Shown here piece after piece: positions 53,514 to 61,787 of a stretch of 64,000 bases of DNA. The stretch's first letter is position 1. Every line of letters starts with the position of its first letter. Source of the stretch: Marasmitruncus massiliensis (GTDB lineage: Bacteria > Bacillota > Clostridia > Oscillospirales > Ruminococcaceae). Below the pieces are notes generated by a model. That model made no database searches. It saw nothing but the letters and a program-made list of their open reading frames with translations, and was not told where the DNA came from. The translations under genes and the position numbers were made by a program. The stretch spans positions 410,895-474,894 of the forward strand of contig NZ_FYDE01000005.1 of NCBI RefSeq assembly GCF_900186535.1, read 5' to 3'.

Positions 53514-54260
53514 TTGAGAATCTATAAAGCGAAGGATTACGCCGACATGAGCAGAAAAGCGGCGAATATTATTTCAGCACAGGTGATCATCAAGCCCAAT
53601 TCGGTTTTGGGACTTGCAACCGGCTCCAGTCCTATTGGAGCCTATCGTCAGCTGATCGAATGGTATCGGAAGGGCGATGTTGACTTCAGAAAAGTTACCT
53701 CCATCAATTTGGATGAATACAGGGGCCTGCCCCAAAGCGACCCCCAGAGCTACAGCTATTTTATGCATCAGTATTTCTTCGATCATGTCAATGTCTGCCC
53801 GCAGAATATTCACATTCCGGACGGTATGGCACCCGACCCGCAGGAGGAGTGCCGGCGCTACGACACGCTGATTCAAGCGTGTGGCGGCATCGACCTCCAA
53901 CTGCTTGGAATCGGCCACAATGGGCACATCGGCTTTAATGAGCCGGGCGAAGCATTTGAGAAGCGCACCCATTGTGTCAGCCTTTCCTCCAGTACAATCG
54001 AGGCAAACAAGCGCTTTTTTGACAACGAGGAAAGCGTGCCGCGACAGGCGTATACCATGGGGATGCGTTCTATCATGCAGGCAAAGCAGATTTTACTGAT
54101 TGTCAGCGGGGAAGAAAAGGCTGAAATCGTGAAGGAAGCGTTCTGCGGCCCTGTCACACCGCAGGTTCCCGCTTCCGCCCTCCAGCTGCACAACAATGTG
54201 ACGCTTGTGGGCGATCAGGCCGCGCTTTCCCTGATTCCGGACGGAGGAATCGACGAATGA
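53514..54260 (+). CDS. nagB: Glucosamine-6-phosphate deaminase NagB
   Basis: 248 residues. Converts glucosamine-6-phosphate to fructose-6-phosphate and ammonia. Family segments: LGLATGSSPIGAYRQLIEWY, SINLDEYRGLP with catalytic Asp, LLGIGHNGHIGFNEPGEAFE and VTLVGDQAAL-type C-terminus. Start TTG 53514 (protein MRIYKAKDYADMS) follows GAGGGGG by six bases; the frame open from 53445 lies in the hairpin. Overlaps nagA by four bases. Confidence 0.95.
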   Translation: MRIYKAKDYADMSRKAANIISAQVIIKPNSVLGLATGSSPIGAYRQLIEWYRKGDVDFRKVTSINLDEYRGLPQSDPQSYSYFMHQYFFDHVNVCPQNIHIPDGMAPDPQEECRRYDTLIQACGGIDLQLLGIGHNGHIGFNEPGEAFEKRTHCVSLSSSTIEANKRFFDNEESVPRQAYTMGMRSIMQAKQILLIVSGEEKAEIVKEAFCGPVTPQVPASALQLHNNVTLVGDQAALSLIPDGGIDE

Positions 54261-55378
54261 AAATTCAAAATGCAAGGGTTTTTTCGGAGAATGGAGCCTT
54301 TGAAGAGCGTGACCTTTTTATCACTGGCTCTTATATCACTTCGTCGGGAGCGGAGGACGAGCTGATTGATGCGCAGGGGTGTTATGCGATCCCCGGACTG
54401 GTCGATATCCATTTCCACGGATGTGTCGGCTACGACTTCTGTGACGGTACCATAGAGGCGGTGTCCGCCATGGCGGACTATCAGGCGGGCAACGGGGTTC
54501 TCGCGATCTGCCCCGCTACCGTCACCCTGCCGGAGGAAACGCTGGCCCGGGTCTGCCGCTGTGCGGCGTCTTTCCGGGCCGCGGATGACAGCGCCGAGTT
54601 GGTAGGGATTAATCTGGAGGGGCCGTTTATCTCTGAGGAAAAAAAAGGCGCGCAAAACCCTGCCTATATCCGAAAGCCGGATACGGGAATGTTCCGCAGG
54701 CTTCAGACGCTTTCTGGCGGCATGATCCGGCTGCTGGATATTGCTCCCGAACAGGAGGGCGCAATCGAATTGATCTCTGAGCTGAAAGGGGAAGTGGTGC
54801 TGTCCGTTGCCCATACAACCGCGGATTATGATACCGCAGCCCGGGCGTTTGCGGCGGGGGCAAGCCACGTAACCCATCTGTTTAACGCCATGCCGCCGTT
54901 TTCCCATCGCAGTCCCGGGGTGGTCGGCGCAGCGTTTGACGCACCCGGCTGCCGCGTGGAGTTGATTGCCGACGGCGTACATCTGCACCCCAGCGTGGTG
55001 CGCGCAAGTTTTTGCATGTTTGGGGACGATAGAATCGTGTTTGTCAGCGACAGTATCGCCGCCACGGGTATGCCGGACGGTGATTACGAGCTGGGAGGCC
55101 TTGCAATCCGGGTAAAAGGCAACCGCTCTGTTCTGCGGGACGGCGGGGCGATTGCCGGTTCCGCTACCAATCTGATGCAGTGTGTCCGCGTGGCGGTCAA
55201 AGAGATGGGCATCCCTCTTTCCAGCGCGGTAAAATGTGCCGCAGTCAACCCCGCCAAAGCAATCGGGGTTTTTGACCGCTACGGCAGTTTGGAGGCCGGA
55301 AAATACGCGAATGTGGTGCTTCTTGATGAAGCTTTGAATATCAGGCATATTCTTTGCAGAGGCAAAATCATCGGCTGA
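54257..55378 (+). CDS. nagA: N-acetylglucosamine-6-phosphate deacetylase NagA
   Basis: 373 residues, amidohydrolase family. Deacetylates GlcNAc-6-phosphate. Motifs: VDIHFHGCVGYDF (the first metal His pair reads HFHG), GINLEGPFISEEKKG, VAHTTADYDTAA, THLFNAMPPFSHRSPG, LIADGVHLHPSVV and FVSDSIAATGMPDGDYELGG with the catalytic Asp. ATGA overlap with nagB. Final gene of the operon, followed by a strong terminator. Confidence 0.96.
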   Translation: MKIQNARVFSENGAFEERDLFITGSYITSSGAEDELIDAQGCYAIPGLVDIHFHGCVGYDFCDGTIEAVSAMADYQAGNGVLAICPATVTLPEETLARVCRCAASFRAADDSAELVGINLEGPFISEEKKGAQNPAYIRKPDTGMFRRLQTLSGGMIRLLDIAPEQEGAIELISELKGEVVLSVAHTTADYDTAARAFAAGASHVTHLFNAMPPFSHRSPGVVGAAFDAPGCRVELIADGVHLHPSVVRASFCMFGDDRIVFVSDSIAATGMPDGDYELGGLAIRVKGNRSVLRDGGAIAGSATNLMQCVRVAVKEMGIPLSSAVKCAAVNPAKAIGVFDRYGSLEAGKYANVVLLDEALNIRHILCRGKIIG

Positions 55379-55479
55379 CTGAAACGCCGGCCTGCTAACG
55401 TTGCGCACATATTTTCCAAAACCGGCATAGAATAAAATGTAATCAGCCGAGGAGAAACGAGAGATTATTTATCCATAGT

Positions 55480-55521
55480 GAACCCGCCCTGCTGCATAAA
55501 ACAGCAGGGCGGGTTCTTTTT
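55480..55521 (+). terminator. Terminator of the nag operon
   Basis: GAACCCGCCCTGCTG / CAGCAGGGCGGGTTC, a perfect 15-base stem with loop CATAAAA, followed by TTTTTC. A bidirectional role with the converging membrane gene is possible. Confidence 0.93.
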
Positions 55522-55574
55522 CTTATATCCAATAGAAAGAGGAAAGAAGTCTGCACCCTAAAAAAATAAACCGG

Positions 55575-55913
55575 TCAGACATAGGCTCTTAATCCATCAT
55601 AGATATCGCCGTTGTTCCACTTTTCGCTTTGATTGTTTTCAATCTTCAGTTTGCGCTTACGAGCAGAAAGCACGATAAATAACAGCATTACGTCTGCGAG
55701 GTGTTTTCTGGCCAGCTTATATGCATCACTTCCGACATCTTCCGAATTTCTCATGAAATAACACCAGATACAAAAGTATAAGCTGAATAACGGGGCGATC
55801 AAACTAGGCAGGAAAGCATGGCTGATTTTCTTTGCGGTCATGACTCTGGCATACATACCAATACAGGTGCCAAGATATAAACTCAATAAGCCATATAACA
55901 AAACCATTGCCAA
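55575..55913 (-). CDS. Small membrane protein of unknown function
   Basis: 112 residues. Two hydrophobic stretches (LLYGLLSLYLGTCIGMYARV and AFLPSLIAPLFSLYFCIWCY) and a polar C-terminal part (SARKRKLKIENNQSEKW). Start is TTG 55913, seven bases after GGAGG; that site overlaps the upstream gene's stop codon, so translation is coupled. Not recognised. Works presumably with the larger membrane protein upstream. Confidence 0.72.
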   Translation of the reverse strand: MAMVLLYGLLSLYLGTCIGMYARVMTAKKISHAFLPSLIAPLFSLYFCIWCYFMRNSEDVGSDAYKLARKHLADVMLLFIVLSARKRKLKIENNQSEKWNNGDIYDGLRAYV

Positions 55914-55917
55914 AACG

Positions 55918-56406
55918 TCACCTCCTTTTTATGTATTGGTTAAGAACTGTTTTGTCAATTCTTTCAGGTTTTGAAGCCTTTAAAATAATAGGAATCGGTA
56001 CAATTAATACCATTGAATAGGCAAGGCCGCTTTTTGACAGTGACAGCCCGCTTTGGATCAGGGTGTTGTCAGACATTACATAATATGCACCTTGATCCAT
56101 TAGAGAACCGGCAATTATCAGAAAACAAGCCATCACAACGACAAAAGCATAAAACAGGAGAAAACATTTGATGCAGAACAGAAAACTGACCGGCATTTTC
56201 TTAAAGCATAAATCGATCACAGGCGGAATGATGTATAAAATGACAGCTAAGGGAGTAAAGCTGGAGGCAGAGGTTGCCAGCACCGCATAGGCAATGAATA
56301 AAAATGCGCTTTGCGTCATGCTGTTCGCCCAGCCACTTTCCAAAACACATTCCTTATACGGGCAGACCCGCTTTTTGACTTTTGCCATATTGGTGTTCAT
56401 CTTCAT
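55918..56406 (-). CDS. Multi-span membrane protein of unknown function
   Basis: 162 residues. A Cys-containing basic N-terminus (KKRVCPYKECVLESG), then about four membrane spans (AFLFIAYAVLATSASSF; LAVILYIIPPVIDLCF; FLLFYAFVVVMACFLIIAG; MVLIVPIPIILKA) and a basic end (NQYIKRR). No family recognised. Start 56406 (ATG) with GAGGG upstream; an ATG at 56400 is also possible. First of a two-gene unit. The region 56407-56660 holds nothing recognisable. Confidence 0.72.
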   Translation of the reverse strand: MKMNTNMAKVKKRVCPYKECVLESGWANSMTQSAFLFIAYAVLATSASSFTPLAVILYIIPPVIDLCFKKMPVSFLFCIKCFLLFYAFVVVMACFLIIAGSLMDQGAYYVMSDNTLIQSGLSLSKSGLAYSMVLIVPIPIILKASKPERIDKTVLNQYIKRR

Positions 56407-56660
56407 CCTTCCCTCTGTAATTTTTTATATAGTAATTTATATCGGAGGCTTGTACAGAATATAACTTTCTGCAAAGATAAAGAATGATTCTTTTCAAACG
56501 TCGTCGGCTCGAGGATCTGGAAGTGGGGCGAGACAAACTTGCTACAATTAAACAGAGAATGCTGTTTTTGAATGCATTTGATCTGCTGGACGCGTGTGAA
56601 TGTTTTGTATGTGCAGTGACGGTAAACGACCGTTGACTTAATTTGACATATGTGCTAAAC

Positions 56661-56686
56661 TTTGATTAAGCAAATGCTTAATCAAA
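56661..56686 (+). promoter_or_regulatory. ArsR-type operator
   Basis: TTTGATTAAGCA-AA-TGCTTAATCAAA is a perfect 12-2-12 inverted repeat located 12 bases upstream of the arsR start and just after TTGACA (56643-56648). The AAGCA-N2-TGCTT form is what ArsR-family repressors bind. Confidence 0.82.
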
Positions 56687-56698
56687 TGGAGGCTACCT

Positions 56699-57127
56699 AT
56701 GAAACAGGCATTGGTCCTGAAAGCAATAGCAGATGAAACCAGGATGAACATTCTCAAACTGCTTTTGCAGCGCAACTATTGTGTCCGTGCACTGGCCCGG
56801 AAGATTGGCATTTCGGAAGCGGCCGTCTCCCAGCATTTGAAGGTTCTGCGTGAAGCGGATTTGCTGGTTGGTGAAAAGAAAGGCTATTTCATGCATTACT
56901 TTGTCAACAGAGGCGTGCTTCATGAATTGGCCGCCGGCATCAAATCGCTCGCTTCCATTGAGAGCCAATCCTGTATGCCGGAACACGACGTCCCTCGCAC
57001 AGGCAGGTTTGAAAATTGTTCCAAAGGCGGCTGCATGAATGAAGCCAAGGATTACTGCCGTGAAAGCCAAATGCATGAAGGCCAACAAAGCCACCGGTGC
57101 AATCATCACAAGAAAAGCGGGGAATGA
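56699..57127 (+). CDS. ArsR-family metal-responsive regulator with Cys/His-rich tail
   Basis: 142 residues. A winged helix (residues 1-85) includes KAIADETRMNILKLLLQRN and ARKIGISEAAVSQHLKVL. The C-terminal extension of about 55 residues is rich in ligands (SQSCMPEH; FENCSKGGCMNEAKDYC; HRCNHHKK), which suggests metal or metalloid binding outside the canonical sites. ATG 56699 has TGGAGG eight bases upstream. First gene of a unit with two half-size permeases; represses through the operator immediately upstream. Confidence 0.9.
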   Translation: MKQALVLKAIADETRMNILKLLLQRNYCVRALARKIGISEAAVSQHLKVLREADLLVGEKKGYFMHYFVNRGVLHELAAGIKSLASIESQSCMPEHDVPRTGRFENCSKGGCMNEAKDYCRESQMHEGQQSHRCNHHKKSGE

Positions 57128-57130
57128 CAG

Positions 57131-57610
57131 ATGTTTACCTATTTCCTATACGGTGCGGCCGGAGGACTGCTGCTTCTTTCTTTCACCAAAGACAAACAGA
57201 AAACCTTCATGGTGCTGAAAAAGGCATGGAGGTCTTTTGAAAACATTCTTCCACAGTTTCTCTGTATCCTGCTCATTATAGGAATGATGCTGTCGGTTTT
57301 GGATGCCGATGCCATCTCTCATCTGCTTGGCAGGGAGTCCGGTGTGCTGGGGATGGCAATTGCGGCTGTATTTGGCTCTATTACGCTGATTCCGGGATTT
57401 GTGGCGTTTCCGCTGGCCGCCTCTCTGCTAAAAGCAGGCGCGGGATATGGCCAGATAACCATGTTTATTACGACGCTCATGATGGTCGGCATTGTGACGC
57501 TGCCTGTGGAAATGAAATTCTTTGGCAGGCGCACAACAATTAAGCGCAATCTGTTTGCATTTATTTATGCCGTCTGCGTCTCCTTGATTATCGGGGGTGT
57601 CATCGGATGA
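57131..57610 (+). CDS. Permease half A (YraQ/ArsP-like, DUF318 superfamily)
   Basis: 159 residues with four to five spans (ILPQFLCILLIIGMMLSVLD; GSITLIPGFVAFPLAASLLK; GQITMFITTLMMVGIVTL). Looks like one half of the usual ~300-350-residue ArsP/YraQ permease, with the SITLIPGFVAFPLAASLL segment in the pore-forming region. Starts three bases after arsR and overlaps half B by four bases. Regulator type suggests export of a thiophilic metal or metalloid compound. Confidence 0.83.
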   Translation: MFTYFLYGAAGGLLLLSFTKDKQKTFMVLKKAWRSFENILPQFLCILLIIGMMLSVLDADAISHLLGRESGVLGMAIAAVFGSITLIPGFVAFPLAASLLKAGAGYGQITMFITTLMMVGIVTLPVEMKFFGRRTTIKRNLFAFIYAVCVSLIIGGVIG

Positions 57611-58149
57611 GAAAGATCTGGATGCTGATTCAGCGATATCGTTTTTTTCTGATTCTGTTTGCCGTCAATATTCTGCTGCTTTTTGCCGCGCCGGAAATTG
57701 GGAAAAACTCTTTTACTGTTACCAAAGAGAACTTTTTGGAAATGATCTCGATTTTACCGCCTATCTTTGTTCTTCTTGGCTTATTGGACGTCTGGGTAGA
57801 GCGTGAAACAATGATGAAGTATATGGGCAAGGACGCCGGAATCAAGGGGGCCGTGATCGCATTTATCATGGGATCTGCCGCCGCGGGGCCTCTCTATGTC
57901 TCTTTTCCGATTGCCGGCATGCTTTTGAAAAAGGGTGTCAATCTGAAGAACGTATTTATTTTTGTCGGTGCGTGGTCGACTACGAAGATCCCAATGATAC
58001 TGTTCGAGGCCTCCAATCTCGGGTGGCGTTATATGCTGCTGCGGCTCGTTTGTAATGTAATCGGCATTGCGGCTATTGCTGTGATTCTGGAAAAATCGAC
58101 ACCCGACGCCGAACGTGACGCAATCTATGAGATGGCGAAGGATCAGTGA
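57607..58149 (+). CDS. Permease half B (YraQ/ArsP-like, DUF318 superfamily)
   Basis: 180 residues with four to five spans. AFIMGSAAAGPLYVSFPIAG and VFIFVGAWSTTKIPMILFEA match the second repeat of the family. Its IMGSAAAGPLYVSFPIAGML segment mirrors SITLIPGFVAFPLAASLL in half A, as expected for inverted or duplicated halves. The overlapping ATGA start suggests both halves are made together and pair as a heterodimer. Confidence 0.83.
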   Translation: MRKIWMLIQRYRFFLILFAVNILLLFAAPEIGKNSFTVTKENFLEMISILPPIFVLLGLLDVWVERETMMKYMGKDAGIKGAVIAFIMGSAAAGPLYVSFPIAGMLLKKGVNLKNVFIFVGAWSTTKIPMILFEASNLGWRYMLLRLVCNVIGIAAIAVILEKSTPDAERDAIYEMAKDQ

Positions 58150-58192
58150 CTGTGTACCTCAAAGCCATAGGATGCCAAGCCGTCTAGAAACA

Positions 58193-58223
58193 AATAAGCC
58201 TGGGGCTCTGCCCCAGGCTTATT
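58193..58223. terminator. Bidirectional terminator between the permease and metY
   Basis: AATAAGCCTGGGGC / GCCCCAGGCTTATT, a perfect 14-base stem with loop TCT between two converging genes. Confidence 0.88.
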
Positions 58224-58241
58224 CTCATAAACGATATGCAA

Positions 58242-59528
58242 TTACTGTCCCTGAAAAGCGCCCTCAAGATCTGCAATAATGTCATCGATATGTTCCGTAC
58301 CGATAGAAAGCCGGATGGTATTTGGCTTGATGCCCTGCTCCAGGAGTTCCTCCTCCGAAAGCTGCGAATGGGTGGTGGAAGCCGGATGGATTACGAGCGA
58401 TTTGACATCGGCCACATTTGCCAGTAGGGAAAAAATCTCGAGCCGGTCAATGAAATCCTGCGCTTCTTTAGCGCCTCCCCGAATCTCAAAGGTGAAAATG
58501 GATGCACCGCCGTTTGGAAAGTACTTCTGATACAGCGCGTGGTGGGGATGATCCGGAAGGGACGGGTGGTTGACCTTTTCCACCTGCGGATGACTGCTTA
58601 AATACGAAACTACTTTCAGCGTGTTTTCCACATGGCGTTCCACGCGGAGGGAAAGTGTCTCCAACCCCTGCAGGAATAAAAACGCATGCAGCGGGGCGAT
58701 GGTCGCGCCGGTATCCCTGAGCAGGATTGCGCGGATCTTTGTGACAAACGCCGCCGCGCCGACCGCTTTTGTAAAGCTGATGCCGTGATAGCTCGGGTTA
58801 GGATCGACAAGGGAAGCAAATTTTCCGCTCTTCTCCCAGTCAAATTTTCCGCTGTCTACGATAACGCCGCCGATGGCTGTACCGTGCCCGCCGATAAACT
58901 TGGTTGCGGAATGCACGACGATGTCAGCACCATATTCGAAGGGCCGGACCAGATAAGGCGTTGCGAACGTGTTGTCCACCACGAGCGGGATGCCATGCCT
59001 GTGCGCAATGTCCGCAACCTGCTCAATATCAATCAGCGTTGCGTTGGGATTCCCGATGGTTTCAATAAAAATTGCCTTTGTATTTTCGCTGATCGCGTTT
59101 TCAAAAGCGCCTTCCTCATCAGGGTCAACAAAGGTTGTGGCAATACCGTATTGCGGCAGGGTATGGGCGAGCAGATTATAGGTGCCGCCATAAATTGTTT
59201 TGGCAGACACAATGTTATCCCCCGCCTGCGCCAGATTCAAAAAAGTATAGGTAACTGCTGCCGCACCTGATGCCACACCAAGCGCCGCAACGCCGCCTTC
59301 GAGTGCCGCAATACGCTTTTCAAATACATCCTGAGTGGAATTGGTCAGGCGTCCGTAAATATTACCGGCATCGGCGAGCCCGAAACGGGCAGCGGCATGG
59401 GCTGAATTTTTAAAAACATAGGAAGTGGTCTGATAAATGGGAACGGCGCGGGAATCGGTAGCGGGATCGGGCTGCTCCTGCCCAACATGGAGCTGCAGTG
59501 TTTCAAATTTATAAGAATGTTTGCTCAT
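58242..59528 (-). CDS. metY: O-acetylhomoserine sulfhydrylase MetY
   Basis: 428 residues of the Cys/Met-metabolism PLP family, of the longer O-acetylhomoserine aminocarboxypropyltransferase type. The PLP Lys lies in [17 protein letters not shown]; other segments are [40 protein letters not shown] and the C-terminal [20 protein letters not shown]. Makes homocysteine from O-acetylhomoserine and sulfide. ATG 59528 has GAGG eight bases upstream. Its start codon region (CTTACAATG) is exactly complementary to codons 20-22 of a leader ORF, so translation is probably controlled. Confidence 0.95.
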   Translation of the reverse strand: MSKHSYKFETLQLHVGQEQPDPATDSRAVPIYQTTSYVFKNSAHAAARFGLADAGNIYGRLTNSTQDVFEKRIAALEGGVAALGVASGAAAVTYTFLNLAQAGDNIVSAKTIYGGTYNLLAHTLPQYGIATTFVDPDEEGAFENAISENTKAIFIETIGNPNATLIDIEQVADIAHRHGIPLVVDNTFATPYLVRPFEYGADIVVHSATKFIGGHGTAIGGVIVDSGKFDWEKSGKFASLVDPNPSYHGISFTKAVGAAAFVTKIRAILLRDTGATIAPLHAFLFLQGLETLSLRVERHVENTLKVVSYLSSHPQVEKVNHPSLPDHPHHALYQKYFPNGGASIFTFEIRGGAKEAQDFIDRLEIFSLLANVADVKSLVIHPASTTHSQLSEEELLEQGIKPNTIRLSIGTEHIDDIIADLEGAFQGQ

Positions 59529-59565
59529 TGTAAGTACCTCTTTCATTCAAATGATTTATGTTAAG

Positions 59566-59640
59566 TCAGCACCGCTTACAATGGCACATTCGCCCGTTTC
59601 TAAAATTGTGTCTGAGCATTTTGTAAATGATGGAATACAT
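59566..59640 (-). CDS. Cys-rich leader peptide upstream of metY
   Basis: 24 codons, beginning MYSIIYKMLRHN and ending RMCHCKRC, with a strong AAAGGAGG nine bases before its ATG. Three of the last six codons are Cys. Codons 20-22 (CAT TGT AAG, 59583-59575) are perfectly complementary to CTTACAATG (59534-59526), which contains the metY start codon. It lies inside the 177-base metY leader. A function as a cysteine-sensing leader peptide is inferred. Confidence 0.6.
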   Translation of the reverse strand: MYSIIYKMLRHNFRNGRMCHCKRC

Positions 59641-59711
59641 TTGCAGATGCCTCCTTTACAGATTTTAAAATTACAGGCCGCATTCTATATAATTCATATA
59701 AAATTAATATG

Positions 59712-59740
59712 ATTATAACTGTGCAAAGGATTCTTGTCAA
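59712..59740 (-). promoter_or_regulatory. metY promoter
   Basis: Minus strand TTGACA (59740-59735), exactly 17 bases, TATAAT (59717-59712): a full consensus promoter. Start of transcription about 59705. No SAM riboswitch or T-box pattern is visible in the leader. The remaining 59741-59840 stretch holds nothing recognisable. Confidence 0.9.
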
Positions 59741-59840
59741 CTGGAGATTGTATTTTTAAAACAGTCCAAAGGGATAGCGGAGTGTATCCGTAACGGTTAC
59801 CTTCTATCAGCGAACTGGACAGTAATATTTTCTCTTTTCA

Positions 59841-59885
59841 AAAAAATAGGGGATGGCATTCCATTTCTGCCATCCCCTATTTTTT
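59841..59885. terminator. Terminator of the third TRAP operon
   Basis: AAAAAATAGGGGATGGCA / TGCCATCCCCTATTTTTT with a 9-base loop, 45 bases past the dctM stop on the minus strand; a T-run follows in both orientations. Confidence 0.93.
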
Positions 59886-59930
59886 TGTACCTGTATGAAC
59901 GTAGCAATTGAGGTTTGCTAAAGCTACTAT

Positions 59931-61214
59931 TTAATACACCAATGAAACCAAGCCGGTGGACATGAATGGGATAAAAGTAAGAATCATCAAACAGATGAAC
60001 AACATGATGTAAAAAGGGACCGCTTCGCGAATAAAGTCTTTAATTTTACATTTCGTTACGCCGCAAGTGACAAACATCAGTGTGCCCATTGGCGGAGAAA
60101 GGGATCCAATTGCCATATTAAAGATGAAAACCATCGCGAACTGGATTTCGTCTATTCCGTAGGCCGCTGCAATCGGCGCCAATAAAGGCACAAGAACGAT
60201 CATTGCGGCATTCCCCTCAATGAACATGCCGACAATCAGCAGGAACAGGTTCACCACCATCAAGAACAGATATTTGTTGGTAATCACTTGTACAATCAGT
60301 TCTGTCAGTCTTTGAGGAATTCGTTCCCGTGTCAGGACCCATGCAAATGAGGATGCCGCCCCGACAATCAGCATAATGGAAGCTGTGGTGATAATCGTTT
60401 CTTTGATACCCTGCCAAAAGGAGCCCCAGTTCAATTCACGGTAGAGGAGCCCAAGCAAGAGTGCATAAACAATCGCAATCGAACCTGCTTCTGTGGGTGT
60501 AAAGATACCAAGGCGGATGCCGCCGATGATGATAATTGGCAGACAAAGCGGCAGAGAAGCCTTTTTCAGTACACCTGGGAATTCTCCTTTTGGAAGAGGG
60601 CCTGTACGCAAAGGAAGGTAATTACGCTTTTTTGAGATACGGGACACCAGAATCATCATTGCCGCACAGAGTAAAAGACCCACGCCGATTCCTGAAACAA
60701 ACAGTTTGCCGATAGAAACGTTTGCAATTGAACCGTAGAGAATCATTGCAATTCCGGGAGGAATCAAAGGCGTAATCATAGAGGATGTTGCGGTAACCAC
60801 TGAAGAAAATTCTTTGGAAAAGCCCTGGCGTTCCATTTCCGGGCAAAGCATTTTTGCCTCCATCGCGGCGTCCGCAAGTGCCGAACCGGACAGGCCGCCC
60901 ATCAGTGTCGACAGCAGAATGTTCACCTGAGCGAGGCCTCCGGACATCCGGCCTGTAACAACGCTGCAGAAGTCCATAACGCGCTTGGTAACGCCGGAAT
61001 AGTTCATAAACACGCCTGCGGCAACAAAAAACGGAACTGCCAGCAGTGTAATACTTTCCATTCCGGACGAGACACGCTGAGAGAAAATCTGCGCCGGAAC
61101 ACCTGAAGCCAGCATGAAATAGGACATTGATCCCGCCAAAACTGAAATAAAGACCGGGACTTTCATAAACAGTGCCACCAAAAGAACAACAGTAGCAATT
61201 ATAATTGGATTCAT
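59931..61214 (-). CDS. dctM: TRAP transporter large permease (DctM family), third system
   Basis: 427 residues, hydrophobic throughout. Signatures: LMGGLSGSALADAAMEAKML, SMITPLIPPGIAMILYGSI and SLSPPMGTLMFVTCGVTKC. ATGA overlap with dctQ couples translation. Last gene of the alcohol dehydrogenase/TRAP operon. It resembles the first system's DctM more than the second's in these motifs (ADAAMEA versus QADTAGI). Confidence 0.94.
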   Translation of the reverse strand: MNPIIIATVVLLVALFMKVPVFISVLAGSMSYFMLASGVPAQIFSQRVSSGMESITLLAVPFFVAAGVFMNYSGVTKRVMDFCSVVTGRMSGGLAQVNILLSTLMGGLSGSALADAAMEAKMLCPEMERQGFSKEFSSVVTATSSMITPLIPPGIAMILYGSIANVSIGKLFVSGIGVGLLLCAAMMILVSRISKKRNYLPLRTGPLPKGEFPGVLKKASLPLCLPIIIIGGIRLGIFTPTEAGSIAIVYALLLGLLYRELNWGSFWQGIKETIITTASIMLIVGAASSFAWVLTRERIPQRLTELIVQVITNKYLFLMVVNLFLLIVGMFIEGNAAMIVLVPLLAPIAAAYGIDEIQFAMVFIFNMAIGSLSPPMGTLMFVTCGVTKCKIKDFIREAVPFYIMLFICLMILTFIPFMSTGLVSLVY

Positions 61215-61714
61215 TGTTCATCCTCCCCGGCATCAGTCTGCCTTTTAAACAGGTCCCGCCATTCAACAATGGTATAATTGATGATCATGAGCACACATCC
61301 GACGGGAACCACAGAGTATATTAAGGAGCTTGGGACACTTAATACAAAGGTTGACTTATTTGTGGCAATAAATTGCTGTATCATCATCATTCCTTTAAGG
61401 CACAGATAACCAAGCACAATAACAACCAAGGCATAAATCAGGATTTGGATCACTTTCTGTATTTTTTGGGGCAGAAGTTCCACGATCACATCAATTTCGA
61501 CATGGCTCTTCTCTCGAAAAGCGGCGCTTCCTCCAAAAAATGCGATCCAAAGAAACAGCCAAAGCTGGATTTCCTCCTGCCAAACAAAAGGATTACTGAA
61601 AAAATAACGCATAATAACGCCCACAAATGTGATACTCACCAAGATGATCAGGCACACGCCTGCCAGCAGGACATCCACATTTAGAAGACGCTGAAGCAAC
61701 TTTTTCCCAGGCAT
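61211..61714 (-). CDS. dctQ: TRAP transporter small permease (DctQ family), third system
   Basis: 167 residues with four spans, including LWLFLWIAFFGGSAAFREKS, the DctQ hallmark after span 2. ATG 61714 has GGAGG seven bases upstream; the frame to 61753 lies in the intercistronic hairpin. Charged C-terminal tail (RQTDAGEDEQ). Confidence 0.92.
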   Translation of the reverse strand: MPGKKLLQRLLNVDVLLAGVCLIILVSITFVGVIMRYFFSNPFVWQEEIQLWLFLWIAFFGGSAAFREKSHVEIDVIVELLPQKIQKVIQILIYALVVIVLGYLCLKGMMMIQQFIATNKSTFVLSVPSSLIYSVVPVGCVLMIINYTIVEWRDLFKRQTDAGEDEQ

Positions 61715-61740
61715 TTCATACCCTCCATTTCTAAAAGAAA

Positions 61741-61767
61741 GGGGGAAAAGCAAAGTGCTTTCCCCCC
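61741..61767 (-). terminator. Intercistronic hairpin after the third dctP
   Basis: GGGGGAAAAGCA / TGCTTTCCCCC with a single bulge and AAG loop between dctP and dctQ on the minus strand; same position as the hairpins in the other binding-protein operons. Confidence 0.65.
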
Positions 61768-61787
61768 TGATAGTCCCCCAGGGCGAA

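Noticed and set aside
59529-59711. SAM riboswitch or T-box in the metY leader
   Set aside because: The conserved S-box or T-box motifs are not visible, and no terminator stands before the gene.
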